This document shows, in pieces, positions 32,230-42,683 of a stretch of DNA of 64,000 nucleotides. How positions within the stretch are numbered: position 1 is the first letter of the stretch; every line of letters begins with the position of its first letter. The DNA is taken from NCBI GenBank assembly GCA_977006965.1, contig OZ345353.1, positions 1,054,001-1,118,000 on the forward strand, read 5' to 3'. Below the pieces are notes generated by a model that worked only from the letters and a program-made list of their open reading frames with translations, was not told the origin of the DNA and did no database searches. This DNA is from Phymatolithon calcareum (taxonomy: Eukaryota > Rhodophyta > Florideophyceae > Hapalidiales). The position numbers and the translations under genes were made by a program.

Positions 32230-33193
32230 ATGCTCGTCAATTGTCGTATCGTGATATTTTCGTATCCTGGGGTACGCATGAATAAAAAGGGTATTACGGA
32301 TGACACTGCCATAGCAAGAGTTCGAAATGCTGCAGGATGCATACATAAGCTTCTGGAGCTTGGAGTGAATGTTCGAGGATTCAAACCGGAGACATGCATC
32401 AGGATCTTTAAGTCGCTAATAGTCCCGAAATGGGAGTATGCGTTACACGTTACTCCAATGACAAATCGATTGCTCTCGGCAATCGAGTCGGCAGAGGGCT
32501 TGTTCTATAAGAATGTTTTCGGAAAATATGCCGAACACCGCTGGGGCCGAATGCGAGTTCTGTGCCAACTGGGACCACCAAAGATGAGGAGACGTCATCA
32601 AGCAGAAAGCTTTGCATTAAGCCTGGTAAGACACAAAAAGCGCCTTAAAGAAACAGAAGAGTACTTTGGAAGAGATGAGGACATAAGGGAATCAACAAAG
32701 AATTTTGAATATCTCAAGATATATGAAGACTTGCGACAAGCCCTTCAGAAAGCCAAGGAGGGATCTGCCACGAAGAAGAGGAGTAGAGAAGAAATAACTG
32801 AGGTATGGGAAAAGGATGAAGAAGGCAGATCAATGAAGATTCCTATTGAACGCAAGCTACCAGGCATTCTTTACATAAGAGAAAGAACGACACATTTATG
32901 GTGCCTAAGGTTGACATTCAACCGAGCACCCCTTTGGAGAAAATCAGTGTTGGGTGCCTGCTTTAGGATTACCGCGTTGATCGAACTAGTCGCCTTACAA
33001 CGTAATCTAGCGTCGTCGAAGATGAGTACAGAAATTAAGTTTGAGTGCAAGAGACTCACAGGAGCTCTTGTTGGGAGAGAATTACAAATCAAGAACATTT
33101 TGAGTAGCCAGAAGACTTTAGCTTAGAGAATATCGCAAGAGCTGCCCCGTTACTCCAAGATGAGGCTTTTCGAACTCTCAAAATAAAATCATC
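32230..33193 (+). mobile_element. Family B non-LTR, thumb and C-terminal domain (B3)
   Basis: An intact 298-codon frame (32230-33126); homology to other B copies starts at about 32278. It has DDTAIARVRNAAGCIHKL, CIRIFKSLIVPKWEYALHVTP, GLFYKNVFGKYAEHR, a Glu/Lys-rich helical middle, GILYIRERTTHL and the end domain (CLRLTFNRAPLWRKSVLG, FECKRLTGALVGRELQI). The 3' UTR ends AAAATAAAATCATCAAAT ATCCCCC at 33204, immediately followed by a family D copy. 5'-truncated; the RT catalytic part is absent. Confidence 0.8.
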
Positions 33194-33204
33194 AAATATC
33201 CCCC

Positions 33205-36200
33205 GTGTCATGAAGGATATTATGACAGGAGCATCATTCCTACCAGTGCGGAAGTATCCTCGTGGGCCCCAGAGATTATCCAAAAACTGCGCGCTTGTAT
33301 CAATGAAGATGACCTCAATGCTTGGTACAATAGTCTACGCGTCAAGATCACAGAGCCCTGGAACTCCGACAAGCCCAGGCCGGGACGATACAAGACGTTC
33401 TGGAACAGAGAGCTCGATCAATTAGCCAAGAAAAGAACAAGGATTTACAAAAGGGTACAAAGGATGGGTCTCCAAGCAGACAAAGCTGAGCTGAAAAAAG
33501 TCAAAAGCGCTGATCCAGAAAAAGGTACGGAAATCGAAGGAGGACCAATTTGAAAAATATATAGAAGGAATCGAGAAGATGGGCCCCCCTGAGGCTGCAA
33601 ATGTCGCGAGCAAGGCTATGAAGTCCAAGAAGCGGCGAACTAGTAAGAACCGGGCCCTAGGAGCCCCGCTGCACCCGAGCAAGTTTTCCGCGTACACCTC
33701 GAACGTGTGCAAAGCGGAGAAAGATTGGAATGTGACCCTTGAAAGGTTTACCGTTAAAAGAGCAATGAGGAGGCATCTTCGAAGACCCTTTAACAGAGCG
33801 CCAAGAGGAAAAGCTGTGGGCCCAGACGACTTTGCTGTGGAGATGCTACACGCAAACAAGGAGGTCGGTTTCGAATTGATTCTGGTTCTGTGGGAGACAT
33901 GCGGGCAACTGAGGTGCCTCCCACGGCAATGGCGGCAAGCAGCACCTATTCTCCTCTACAAGAAAGGTCCAGCAAACATTGCGGCAAACTACAGGCATAT
34001 CTCCCTACTGAGTCAGGTCAGGAAGATAATTGATTCCGCCCTAGTAGACTCATACATAAGGGATCACTACCGGTTTAACAGAGCACAACTGGGTTTTCGG
34101 AGTGACAAGAGCACATATTTGGCCATACTTCGCACAAAGAATACTATGCAAAATGGTCACCCGTTCGTTGCTGTACTTGACTTGTCAGCAGCGTATGACA
34201 GCGTCCCGAGGGATATGCTCCTCGAGCGATTGAAGAAAAAGTTGCCGGTGCATATAACAAAGATGTTATCTTACTTGATGAAACCGTCGTGGATCAGGTC
34301 GACAGGAGATGAAACGAAAGCATGGTGCATTATCGACCGAGGTGTTCCTCAGGGCTCCCCGCTTAGTCCGTGCCTATATAAAAAATTCATGGATACGTTC
34401 ACCGAAGCTGCCGCCCAAGGAACAAGAACAGTGTCCGGCCGTCCAGCGCAGCTATTTGCGGATGACGTTCTTCTTCAGGCAAAGAATGCAAAAGGATTGC
34501 AAAACTATTGGACATAGCTACGAAATAGGCAGCCGACAAATCCATGAAATTGAACACGAAGCCAGGAAAGAGCGAGGTCCTTAAGTACAAAGGACTCCCA
34601 AAAGAAGAAATTCTTCCTTGCAGGAAAAGAGCTGCACCAGACCTGGAGACTGTCCTACCTCGGGATCAGTATGAACAACAACGGAGTCATCGACGATACA
34701 GCAATCTCAAGAGTTCGGAATGAGATGGGATGCATACACAAACTCCGCCAAATTGGCTTGAACGTCAGAGGACTCCAACCAACCACGTGCATCAGGATTT
34801 TCAAGTCGTTGATTCTCCCCAAATGGGAGTATACCATTCACCTGGCACCGATCACGAAACGACTACTATCGGCAATTGAATCAGCAGAAGGTCTTTTCTA
34901 CAGATACATTTTCGGAAAATATGCCGAGTATCGAAGAGAGAAAATGCGAGTGCTCTGCCGTCTCGCCAGCCCACAGATGAGGAGAATGCACCAGGATGAA
35001 AGGATCGCCTTAAGCTTCGTAAGACGGAGGAAGTTCCTGGAGCTTTCAGAAGAATACCAGGGAAAAGATGAAGATCTGGAAGACGTATCAAAGGACATTG
35101 GGTATCTCGGGGAAGAGGAACACCTTAAAGAAGCTCTGAAACAAGCGGAAGTGTAAGTTTTTTATTTAAAAGTTACCAACGCATCTGCAGACGCTTGGGG
35201 CAACTTTGCGAAGGCCATTGGGCCACAAACAGGGTCTATCGTTCTTGTATGTTAGTCTGGCGGAAATATCAAAACCTACCTCTGGCTTAGAGCCTCGAGG
35301 GGGAAAAATATTCCACTGTCTTGAGTCGCGGGTTTCAGGTTTCGAGAGTGGCCTTGGCCGCCTGGTACATGGCGAGTATTTCGTCGAGTGCCCTCCTTGT
35401 AAAAGCACTTTCTTCATATGATAGCTTGTCTTTTGATAGGCCTGACTTGAGATCTTCGATAGCATCCTTTCCAGTTTGTCCAGTTAGGTCTATGAGCTCG
35501 GAGGTGCTCATCGGCGGGAACATTCCAAATGCCCATTTGATGGCCAGGGTCCTGTACCTCCTTGACTTGAAGCACAAGTGAGGTGGCAGTGTGGTCTTGA
35601 TACTCGGGATGGGGCGTTTTTTTCCTTTTTCCACTTTCGTGGCAGCTTCCAGGATCTTTTGTCTTTGGTATTGCTTGATGTTTGTGCGAGGCGTAGTTTC
35701 ATACGCCGCTCTGAAGAGGTGAGGGTTTACTTTGGCGTGGGTTACGTCCAGATTTGCGTTTTCGATCTCCTTCGGTTGTCGCACCTGTGTCGGTTTTGAC
35801 TCAAGATTTTCCGCGTGCCTCATTAGTCTTCGCACAAACAGTCTTGCAAGTATATCCCTTCTGTCCTTCGGCTTCACAATACGGCACATCGCTCTGCTTC
35901 TATCCGCACTCCTGAAACAAGCGGAAGAAGGTATGGTGTCAAAAAAGCGACGCCTACAAGCAACAGTCAAAGTCTGGTCGTTGGAAGAAGCGGGTCGGAC
36001 GGTTAAAATCCCGATCGGCGTACCGAACGACCTACCAGGTGTGCTATATATAAGGGACAGAACTGCGAGGTTGAGATGCCCGAGAGTCATTTTCAACAGA
36101 GTTCCTTTGTGGAGAAAATCCATTCTGGCAGAATACTTTGGGACTGGTGCTGTGGTAGAGCTTATCGTGCTGCAACGTATACTACGGTCTATGAAGATGG

Positions 36201-36368
36201 ACCAAGAAACGGAATATGAATGCAAAAGACTTACTCGGGCCCTCACAGGGAGAGAAATTCGAATTAAGGAGATATCAGAAGGAGAGATGAGTATCGAAAA
36301 CAGCGAGAAGCTGCCCTGTTACTCAAATTGAGGCTTTGGAAGCTTTTAAAATAAATCAGTATATATCC
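33205..36368 (+). mobile_element. Family D non-LTR with nested family C insertion (D1)
   Basis: ORF2 from the endonuclease-RT linker onward. The 33579-34517 frame holds KAVGPDDFAVEML, NYRHISLLSQVRKIIDSAL, AQLGFRSDKSTYLAIL, motif A AVLDLSAAYDSVPRD, motif B GVPQGSPLSPCLY and motif C LFADDVLLQ. A frameshift follows at about 34510; 34671-35151 gives the thumb. The frame is split at 35151 by a family C insertion and resumes at 35912, running to the C-terminal domain (CPRVIFNRVPLWRKSILA, YECKRLTRALTGREIRI) and stop at 36329. The 3' UTR ends in CCCCC. Confidence 0.8.
35152..35911 (-). mobile_element. Family C non-LTR insertion with 16-bp target duplication
   Basis: Flanked by CTGAAACAAGCGGAAG at 35136-35151 and 35912-35927, which rejoin the family D frame exactly. 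On the reverse strand it encodes CRIVKPKDRRDILARLFVRR, KKRPIPSIKTTLPPHLCF, YRTLAIKWAFGMFPPMS, ALDEILAMYQ and a stop at 35335, followed by the family C 3' UTR. 760 bases, 5'-truncated, classic target-primed reverse transcription product. It gives the reference 3' end for the other family C tails. Confidence 0.85.
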
Positions 36369-36374
36369 CCCACC

Positions 36375-37610
36375 AGATTATGCACCTAGTACTTATTTTC
36401 TCCAAAGAGGTGCTCTTTTGAATATCAGCCGTAGGCATCGCAACCGTGTCGACCTTTCTCTTACGTGGAGAACCACCGATAGATTGTTCGAATCAGTTGG
36501 TATCTCGAGCGATCTTCCCTCTTCTTCCATTGCCCATAACTCAATTTTTTCTTTTCGTCGCCCTTGCTTTGAGACTGAGCCCTCCTCCGCTTTATCGAGA
36601 GCTTGCTGCAGATCTTCATATTTCTTGAGGCACTTTATGTCCTTGGTTGTCTCCTTAATGTCTTCATCTCTTCCAGAATACTCGTCTGCCTCATCGAGGC
36701 GCTTCTTTTGTCTCACTAGACTCGTAGAAAACCTTTCTGCTTGGTGTATTCTCCTCATGGCTAGTGGTTCTAGTCGGCACAGAACTCGCATTCTACCATG
36801 GCGATGCTGGGCATATGTCCTAAACACATACTTGAAGAATAAACCTTCTATCGCGCTCCAGCGCATTCTATCTTCATCCAAGATTAGTCCTGAAATTGAA
36901 TATGAATGTAAGCGACTCACTGGAGCACTTGTTGGGAGAGAAACACGAATCAAGGATATACTGAACAGTCAAACTACGTGAGCTTAGAAAATCGTGCGAA
37001 AGCGGCCCTGTTACTCTTCAAGAGAGGCCTTGGGAGCTTTTAAAATAAATCAACACATATCCCCAATAAACCTTCTGCATATTCGATTGCTGATTGTAAT
37101 CGCTTTTTCAGTGGCGTCACGAGGAGTGCATACTCCCACTTTGGCAAAATAAGCGACTTGAAGATTCTAATGCATGTAAAAGGCTGAAAGCCTCGAACAC
37201 TGACTCCAATATCCCGCAGTTTGTGGATGCACCCCACTGCATTTCGTACTCTTGATAACGCCATGTCGTCTGTTACGCCTTTGTGGTTCATGCTTATCCC
37301 GAGATACGAGAGCCTCCATGCTTGATGAAGAACTCGACCAGCAATGTGGAAGGTTTGTTTCAGAAGTCCCTTGTATTTAAGTATCTCGCTCTTTCCTGGC
37401 TTTGTGTTCCAGCTCATACCATTTTCCTTCGCCCAGGTCGTTTCTATATCAAGCAGCTTCGGCATTCATTCTCCATCCTTAGATTGCAGCTGGACATCGT
37501 CAGCAAACAGTTGCGCTGGATTATCAGAGACGTCGCGGGGGACCTTGGAGACCGCTTCCGCGAATGTGTCCATGAAGATATTCTCACCCCAGTCTCTGTC
37601 CCACTTTCTG
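36375..37610 (-). mobile_element. Family D-like non-LTR copy G, interrupted
   Basis: Reverse strand. 37610-37077 starts at motif B/C (NIFMDTFAE-like, LFADDVQLQ) and gives WAKENGMSWNTKPGKSEIL, LSYLGISMNHKGVTDD and FKSLILPKWEYALLVTP. After the insertion at 36850-37064 it continues at 36849-36393 with EGLFFKYVFRTYAQHR and FKRAPLWRK. Truncated at both ends; the protein end and 3' UTR are missing, replaced by the D1 tail. Confidence 0.7.
36850..37064 (+). mobile_element. Short non-LTR insertion with 12-bp duplication and CCCC end
   Basis: AATAAACCTTCT at 36838-36849 and 37065-37076 is a target duplication: removing 36850-37076 rejoins the reverse-strand frame of copy G. The insert is the last 215 bases of a B/D-type element: SSSKISPEIEYECKRLTGAL, GRETRIKDI, then the shared 3' UTR and ATATCCCC. 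Because the duplication fixes the boundary, the four C are part of the element's 3' end. Confidence 0.85.
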
Positions 37611-37812
37611 ACTTTTAAAACTTCAGAAGCAGTGTGCTCAGACCTTCCGGTTCCGTGGTGGTTGGCAGCTCCTTGACGAAGTTTGAGAGGACCTTTTCGG
37701 GCACTTGCTCCCGTAAATTGACGGCGACGCAGCTCTCATATGCCAAAGTAAGTATAAGCAGAGACCGAAATGCTTCTATATCGCGGGGACCACCACCACT
37801 CCACATCTGTAC

Positions 37813-39185
37813 GCGGTCGAAATGTTGCACCTGAACAAAGAAGTGGGGCTCGAAATAATGCTAGCATTTTGGGAAACATGCGGGAGACTCAAATGTCTTC
37901 CTCGGCCATGGCGCCAAGCAACTCTGATTCCCTCATACAAGAAAGGCCCAGCTCATGTCGCAGCAAACTACAGGCCCATATCTCTTTTAAGTCAAGCCAG
38001 GAAAATCATCGACTCATCTCTAGATGCATACATACACGAGAACTACCGCTTCAATAAGGCTCAGCTGGGTTTTCGGAAAGACAGAAGCACATATCTCTCT
38101 ATACTCCGCGCAAAAAGTACAATGAAAAAGAGACATTTGTTCATGGCAATTCTCGACCTATCCGCGGCATACGATAGTGTGCCCAGGGATATCCTCATGA
38201 AGAGGCTGACGGAGAAACTTCCTGAAGAGATAAAAAGGATGGCTGCGTACCTGTTAAAACCATCGTGGGTCACATCAGCTGGAGACGAGACAGAAACGTG
38301 CTGTATCATCGACCGAGGAGTACTTCAAGGTTCCCCGCTTAGTCCATGCCTATACAATATATTCATGGACACATTCGCAGAGCCGTCTCCAAGACAGACA
38401 GGAACGACTCAAAAGCCCAGTGTAATTGTTCGCAGATGATGTTCAGCTTCAAGCGAGGACAGGACGAGGAATGCAGAAACTTCTTGATATAGCGACCAGT
38501 TGGGCAAGCGAAAATGGCACGAAATGGAACACAAAACCAGGTAAAAGCGAAGTTCTTAAGCACAAAGGGCTTCAGAAGCACACTTTTTACTTGGCGGGAC
38601 GAAAACTATATCAAGCCTGGAGAATCTCGTATCTGGGGTAAACATGAATAACAAGGGTGTTACGGATGACACGGCCATAGCAAGAGTTCGAAATGCTGCA
38701 GGATGCATACATAAGCTTCGGGAGCTTGGAGTCAATGTTCGAGGATTCAAACCGGAGACATGCATCAGGATCTTTAAGTCGCTAATTATCCCGAAATGGG
38801 AGTATGCGTTACACGTTACTCCAATGACAAATCGATTGCTCTCGGCAATCGAGTCGGCAGAGGGCTTGTTCTATAAGAATGTTTTCGGAAAATATGCCGA
38901 ACACCGCCGGGACCGAGTGCGAGTTCTGTGCCGACTGGAACCATCAAAGATGAGGAGACGTCATCAAGCAGAAAGCTTTGCATTAAGCCTGGTAAGACAC
39001 AAAAAGCGCCTTAAAGAAACAGAATAGTACTTTGGAAGAGATGAGGACGTAAAGGAAGCAATGAAGGATATTGAATATCTCAAGATATATGAAGACTTGC
39101 GACAAGCCCTTCAGAAAGCCCAGGAGGGATCTGTCACGAAGAAGAGGAGTAGAGAGGAAACAATTAAAGTATGGGAAGATCCTCA
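37813..39185 (+). mobile_element. Family B non-LTR, RT to C-terminal domain (B4)
   Basis: 37822-38439 encodes GRLKCLPRPWRQATLIP, NYRPISLLSQARKIIDSSL, AQLGFRKDRSTYLSIL, motif A AILDLSAAYDSVPRD and motif B GVLQGSPLSPCLYNIF. A frameshift at about 38420 leads to motif C (FADDVQLQA) at 38429. 38644-39027 carries GCIHKLRELGVNVRGF, IRIFKSLIIPKWEYALHV and the following region, ending at a TAG. The copy is cut at 39185, within the linker before the end domain. Near-identical to B3 over the shared part. From 37615 to 37812 an antisense frame has no recognised domain. Confidence 0.8.
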
Positions 39186-39192
39186 CACTTAG

Positions 39193-39456
39193 TTGAACAG
39201 ACCCCAGTACGGACCGAACGGACCACAAAAGACACATGACAAGTTTCCGGCGCGGGCGCCAGTGCCCGCGCCGGCGCAAGTGGCCGCAGCGATCGAGCTG
39301 CACAAAGCGCTTTTTTCGGCTGTAATCCCGCCGGAAATGGCTGGCGCGATCGCGAACGAGCCCGCCTGGGACTCGGCGAATCGAAAACTCGCCACGCTCG
39401 AAATGCCAGACTCAACCCCGCTGTCGTCGGATTTCGAAGAAATCTTGCGAATTTAA
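39193..39456 (+). pseudogene. GC-rich coding fragment of unknown origin
   Basis: An 87-codon frame without its own ATG start, preceded by a stop and a truncated family B copy. The bases are much richer in G and C than the surroundings, especially at third positions, and the residues (PARAPVPAPAQVAAAIELHK, PPEMAGAIANEPAWDS, SSDFEEIL) look like real protein. I recognise no domain. It may be the tail of a transferred or mobile gene; only the end is present. Confidence 0.35.
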
Positions 39457-39547
39457 GCGAATTTTATATAGGCCGGCTATCATAACCGGTCCCTCCACGC
39501 GTGCACCTGTGCGTAACAGGAAGGAGACAAGAGCAGAGCTAGGAGTT

Positions 39548-40145
39548 TTTCCCCGCTCCAAGGCAGAGTTTTTCTAAATGGCAAGAGCTGTGCTCCGGCC
39601 TCCCCATGGGAGAAGAAGAAGAAGTGTAAGTTTTTTATTTAAAAGTTACCAACGCATCTGCAGACGCTTGGGGCAACTTTGCGAAGGCCATTGGGCCACA
39701 AACAGGGTCTATCGTTCTTGTATGTTGGCGTGGTCGATTTCGACACGATCTGGCGGAAATATCAAAACCTACCTCTGGCTTAGAGCCTCGAGGGGGAAAA
39801 ATATTCCACTGTCTTGTGTCGCGGGTTTCAGGTTTCGAGAGTGGCCTTGGCCGCCTGGTACATGGCAAGTATTTCCCCATGGGAGAAGACTATCACCTTC
39901 TGGTAGTTTGGTAGTACGCGGATTCCGCCTTGAGTGGTGTGCCGCAATGCTCAAGGAAGTTGGGAGAGAGGACAGAAGGAGTTGAAAGAAGATAACGAGA
40001 TGACCAGCTACCGTGAGCATCCTAAATGGTTTCCAACCCGGGACATCCCTTTGAAGGACTGCGGCTGAAGATTGGCTGCGTAGAGATTTAGATGTTAAGC
40101 TTCCCCAAGGTCTGCACATTGTGCAGCTTGGGCAGCTGTTCGAAA
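39548..40145 (+). repeat. Composite repeat (head unit plus K copy 2)
   Basis: Starts with TTTTTCCCCGCTCCAAGG, also at 2274, then GCAAGAGCTGTGCTCCGG, then, after a nested family C tail (39616-39873), the K body as far as 40145. The same head-to-K order is seen reversed at 41097-40830. No AAAG tail here. Confidence 0.6.
39616..39873 (-). mobile_element. Family C 3' tail with 15-bp target duplication
   Basis: TCCCCATGGGAGAAG occurs at 39601-39615 and 39874-39888; between them is only the 3' UTR of family C, reversed. The uninterrupted version of the host repeat occurs at 41075-41060 (reverse), which confirms the insertion. On the element strand the end is CTTACACTTCTTCTT. Confidence 0.85.
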
Positions 40146-40346
40146 GTTCTCTCGCGAAAGGGGTGTTCTCTCGCGAGGTCGGTGTCAATTTGTAAATCTA
40201 AATGTGAAAATATTCACTGAAATATCCGTCAATTTATGAAACGTTATTGAGAAATAACATAGTGTTGTTGCATGAGCTGAAGTTTGTGGGGAAGCGGACG
40301 CTCGGAATCTTTAGTGGAATAGGACTTACGGGTAGTTAATGATGGG

Positions 40347-40622
40347 CAGGGCTGGCATTCAATATATTGCATTGTCAATATATTGCATTTGATTTCTATT
40401 GGAGCGCTATTGTAGGAGTCTGACCTTATTGCAATACATATTGCGAAGAGATTGACTAGTATTCGCAGACGCATATTCTGAATATGAAGCAGAGTTTCGA
40501 TATTGGCTTCATATTGCCGGTCATCTTCTATTGCAATTCTTATAGCAAAGAAGTCGCCGTCACTGTTATAGCTATTGCACTGTCCTCACCAATCAATAAA
40601 AAATTTATTGTGGCAAGCCCTG
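40347..40622. mobile_element. hAT-type MITE
   Basis: Ends CAGGGCTGGCA and (reversed) CAGGGCTTGCCA are typical hAT termini. Flanking octamers ATGATGGG (40339-40346) and CTGATGGG (40623-40630) match at 7 of 8. A paralogous empty site lies at about 41503-41520. The interior is AT-rich with repeated TATTGCAAT-like motifs, as in the decayed hAT element at 9563, and has no coding capacity. Confidence 0.75.
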
Positions 40623-40700
40623 CTGATGGGCTAACTAAATTGATCTCGACCGTACTCAGCGTAATTCAGAGGAAATCAACAGGATTTTAAAATCCTTCTT

Positions 40701-41097
40701 GTGAATCTTTCTTTCTTTCTTTTATTGCGGGATTTATCAGAGCTGGTAAACAACTCCACATCCTTACGGCTCCAGTAGACTTAACAGATACGAGTGGTAC
40801 TTGATGTCACAACAGCTGCCCAAGCTGCACAATGTGCAGACCTTGGGGAAGCTTAACATCTATATCGCTACATAGCCAATCTTCAGTCGCCGTCCTTCAA
40901 AGGGATGCCCCGGGTTGGAAACCATTTAGGACGCTCACGGTAGCTAGTCATCTCGCTGCCTTCTTTCATCTTCTTCTGTCTTCTCTCCCAGCTTCCTTGA
41001 GCGTTGCGGCACACCACTCAGGGCGGAATCCATGTACTACCATACTACCAGAAGGTGATAGTCTTCTCCCATGGGGAGGCCGGATCACAGCTCTTGA
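40701..41097 (-). repeat. Repeat K copy 3, reverse, with AAAG tail
   Basis: On the plus strand it starts with CTTT repeats (40707-40723) and ATTGCGGGATTT, then runs backward through the K body to the CCCATGGGGAGGCCGG head at about 41075. It interrupts the partial P-module copy. Confidence 0.65.
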
Positions 41098-41699
41098 TGA
41101 TTGTATCCTCTTACAGGCATCGGCAAATTTCGGAATATGGATTTTAATTTGCCAATGCAAATGCGAAAATATTCTTTGACACATTCTACAGTTGAAGGAA
41201 GATTATGCAATTATAGCATATTGGTTTTGGATGGATGGATGGATTTCTGTTTTATTGAAGCTCCCTTAGTCAATTATCATTGCACCTGAGAGACTTTTCG
41301 TTGCGCTACAATCCTTCGCTTACGTTTTCATTTTGATTTCGGACATTTTCTTTGGACGGTATCAACTGCCATTTCCAGCATCTCTTTTTGAATATCGGAA
41401 AGTCGTTGCTTGCGCATTAAGCATATTGTTGTTGGATTAGCTGAAGTTTGTGTGAAAGCGGATGCTCTAAATCTTTTGTGGATCAGGAATTACGGGTGTT
41501 TACGGAATGGCTAGCCAAATTGATCTCGACCGTACTCAGCGATTTTAGACGAAATAAAAATTGTTCTTGAGGATCCTTCTGATTGTATCTCCTCGCAGGC
41601 ATTGGCGAATTTCAGATTGTTATCAATCCCTTGAAGTACGGCGAATTTGTTAATGAATGTGCTCATGGAGCACTTTTGAAACCAGAAAAGTGTCAAGAA

Positions 41700-42655
41700 C
41701 GTAAGACAAAGTTATAAAAAATTAAAGAATGAAGAGGAGGACAGATTGATCGAAATTCCCGCCAATAAGCATGGCAATCGGCCATGATGGCTATATGCAA
41801 GAACAAGCGCCCGGTTATTTGAGACTTTAAGGACTCTATTCAAGCGACAAATATAAGGATGACCGGCAGTCTACAAGAAGGTTTTTTTTAATGTAGCGCA
41901 TGCTTATGCCAATTACATTCGTACACAGATGTAATTGCCGCACTCGTGCTGCCGCAGGTCAAGAAGCGCCAATCAAGAACAGCGTTCGTCTCCATAGAAT
42001 CCAAGCGAATATTTTTCCTGATTCTAATGCTTAAGAATTTCGGAGAACCGCATTTATCCACTGACGTTTCGCGAAAGATCCGGACTCATCTCAGATTGAA
42101 AGAGTGACCTTGCCGTTGTTCGTTAGTGGCTCTGAGGACGACCATGATGAACATATGACGCTCATCGGTTCCCGGTTTTCATTAACTCTGCTTATGATTA
42201 ATTTTGGTTCACGCTACACACGATTATTCATCCCCTTTTGCCTCCAAGGGACGGCCGAAATGCAAGCCCTACAGCGTACGATATGCCGAAAAATCTAACG
42301 GCACTAGAAAAACTTGGACCTAGCTAAGAATACATCTAGGTTTTCTTGGAGTAGTAGAACAACTGTCAGTAAGAAATCAACAAACATCCCCTCGTCAATT
42401 TTATCCTAGTCAATCCGATCCACAACTCCAAGTCTCTGTCTTGTGCGGAGGCCATTATGTCCAATCTACGAGTGCAACTAATGCTCTTTGATGCTGTGGA
42501 TAAATGCCAACGATTGCTAACCTCCAGGAGGCGAGCAAAGGGATACGATTAAGAGCTTGCAATCGAGAGGTTCATTGATAGACTAGACGTTGAGAATAGT
42601 TTTGAAAGAAAACGCAATAGTGATTTATTGAATTTCGTCATTTAATGGAATCCCT
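41700..42655 (+). pseudogene. Penelope-like RT relic, left arm
   Basis: Comparison with the right arm shows conserved reading frames: DRLIEIPANKHGNRP (about 41755), NVAHAYAN (about 41895), FFLILMLKNFGEPHLS ... RTHLRLKE with a TGA at 42105-42107 shared by both arms, and VNPIHNSKSLS ... DAVDKCQRLLTSRRRAKGYD (about 42413-42550), where a TAA follows. The order F-L-x-L ... L-S ... K ... R-T-H-L, then S-x-S-L-S, then R-x-x-x-G-Y resembles the post-catalytic part of Penelope-like RTs. This is pattern matching by eye; the catalytic motifs are not clear. Confidence 0.35.
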
Positions 42656-42683
42656 CTTTTTAAGGGATTCCATTAAACGACGT
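42637..42683. other. 19-bp hairpin, absent from the other arm
   Basis: CGTCATTTAATGGAATCCC pairs with GGGATTCCATTAAACGACG at 18 of 19 positions around a short T-rich loop. The right arm has only one copy of this stretch (near 60015-60033), so the second arm of the hairpin arose locally as an inverted duplication. A second, weaker palindrome (CTGAATAT ... ATATTCAG) follows. Confidence 0.7.

Larger units (their letters stand above)
40258..41220 (+). repeat. Partial third copy of the P-module outer end
   Basis: Three blocks match the outer end of the module at 41422-41640: 40258-40346 (GAGCTGAAGTTTGTG, GGACTTACGGGT), 40623-40700 (AATTGATCTCGACCGTACTC) and 41098-41160 (ATTGTATCC ... CAGGCATCGGC). 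They are separated by a hAT MITE (40347-40622) and a reverse K copy (40701-41097), so this copy was hit twice. Confidence 0.6.

Noticed and set aside
36838-37076. Twin-priming style 5' inversion of one LINE
   Set aside because: The 12-bp duplication and the rejoined reverse-strand frame show an independent insertion into copy G instead.
37615-37830. Reverse frame with protein-like residues beside copies G and B4
   Set aside because: Short, spans a junction between two elements, and no second copy or domain supports it.
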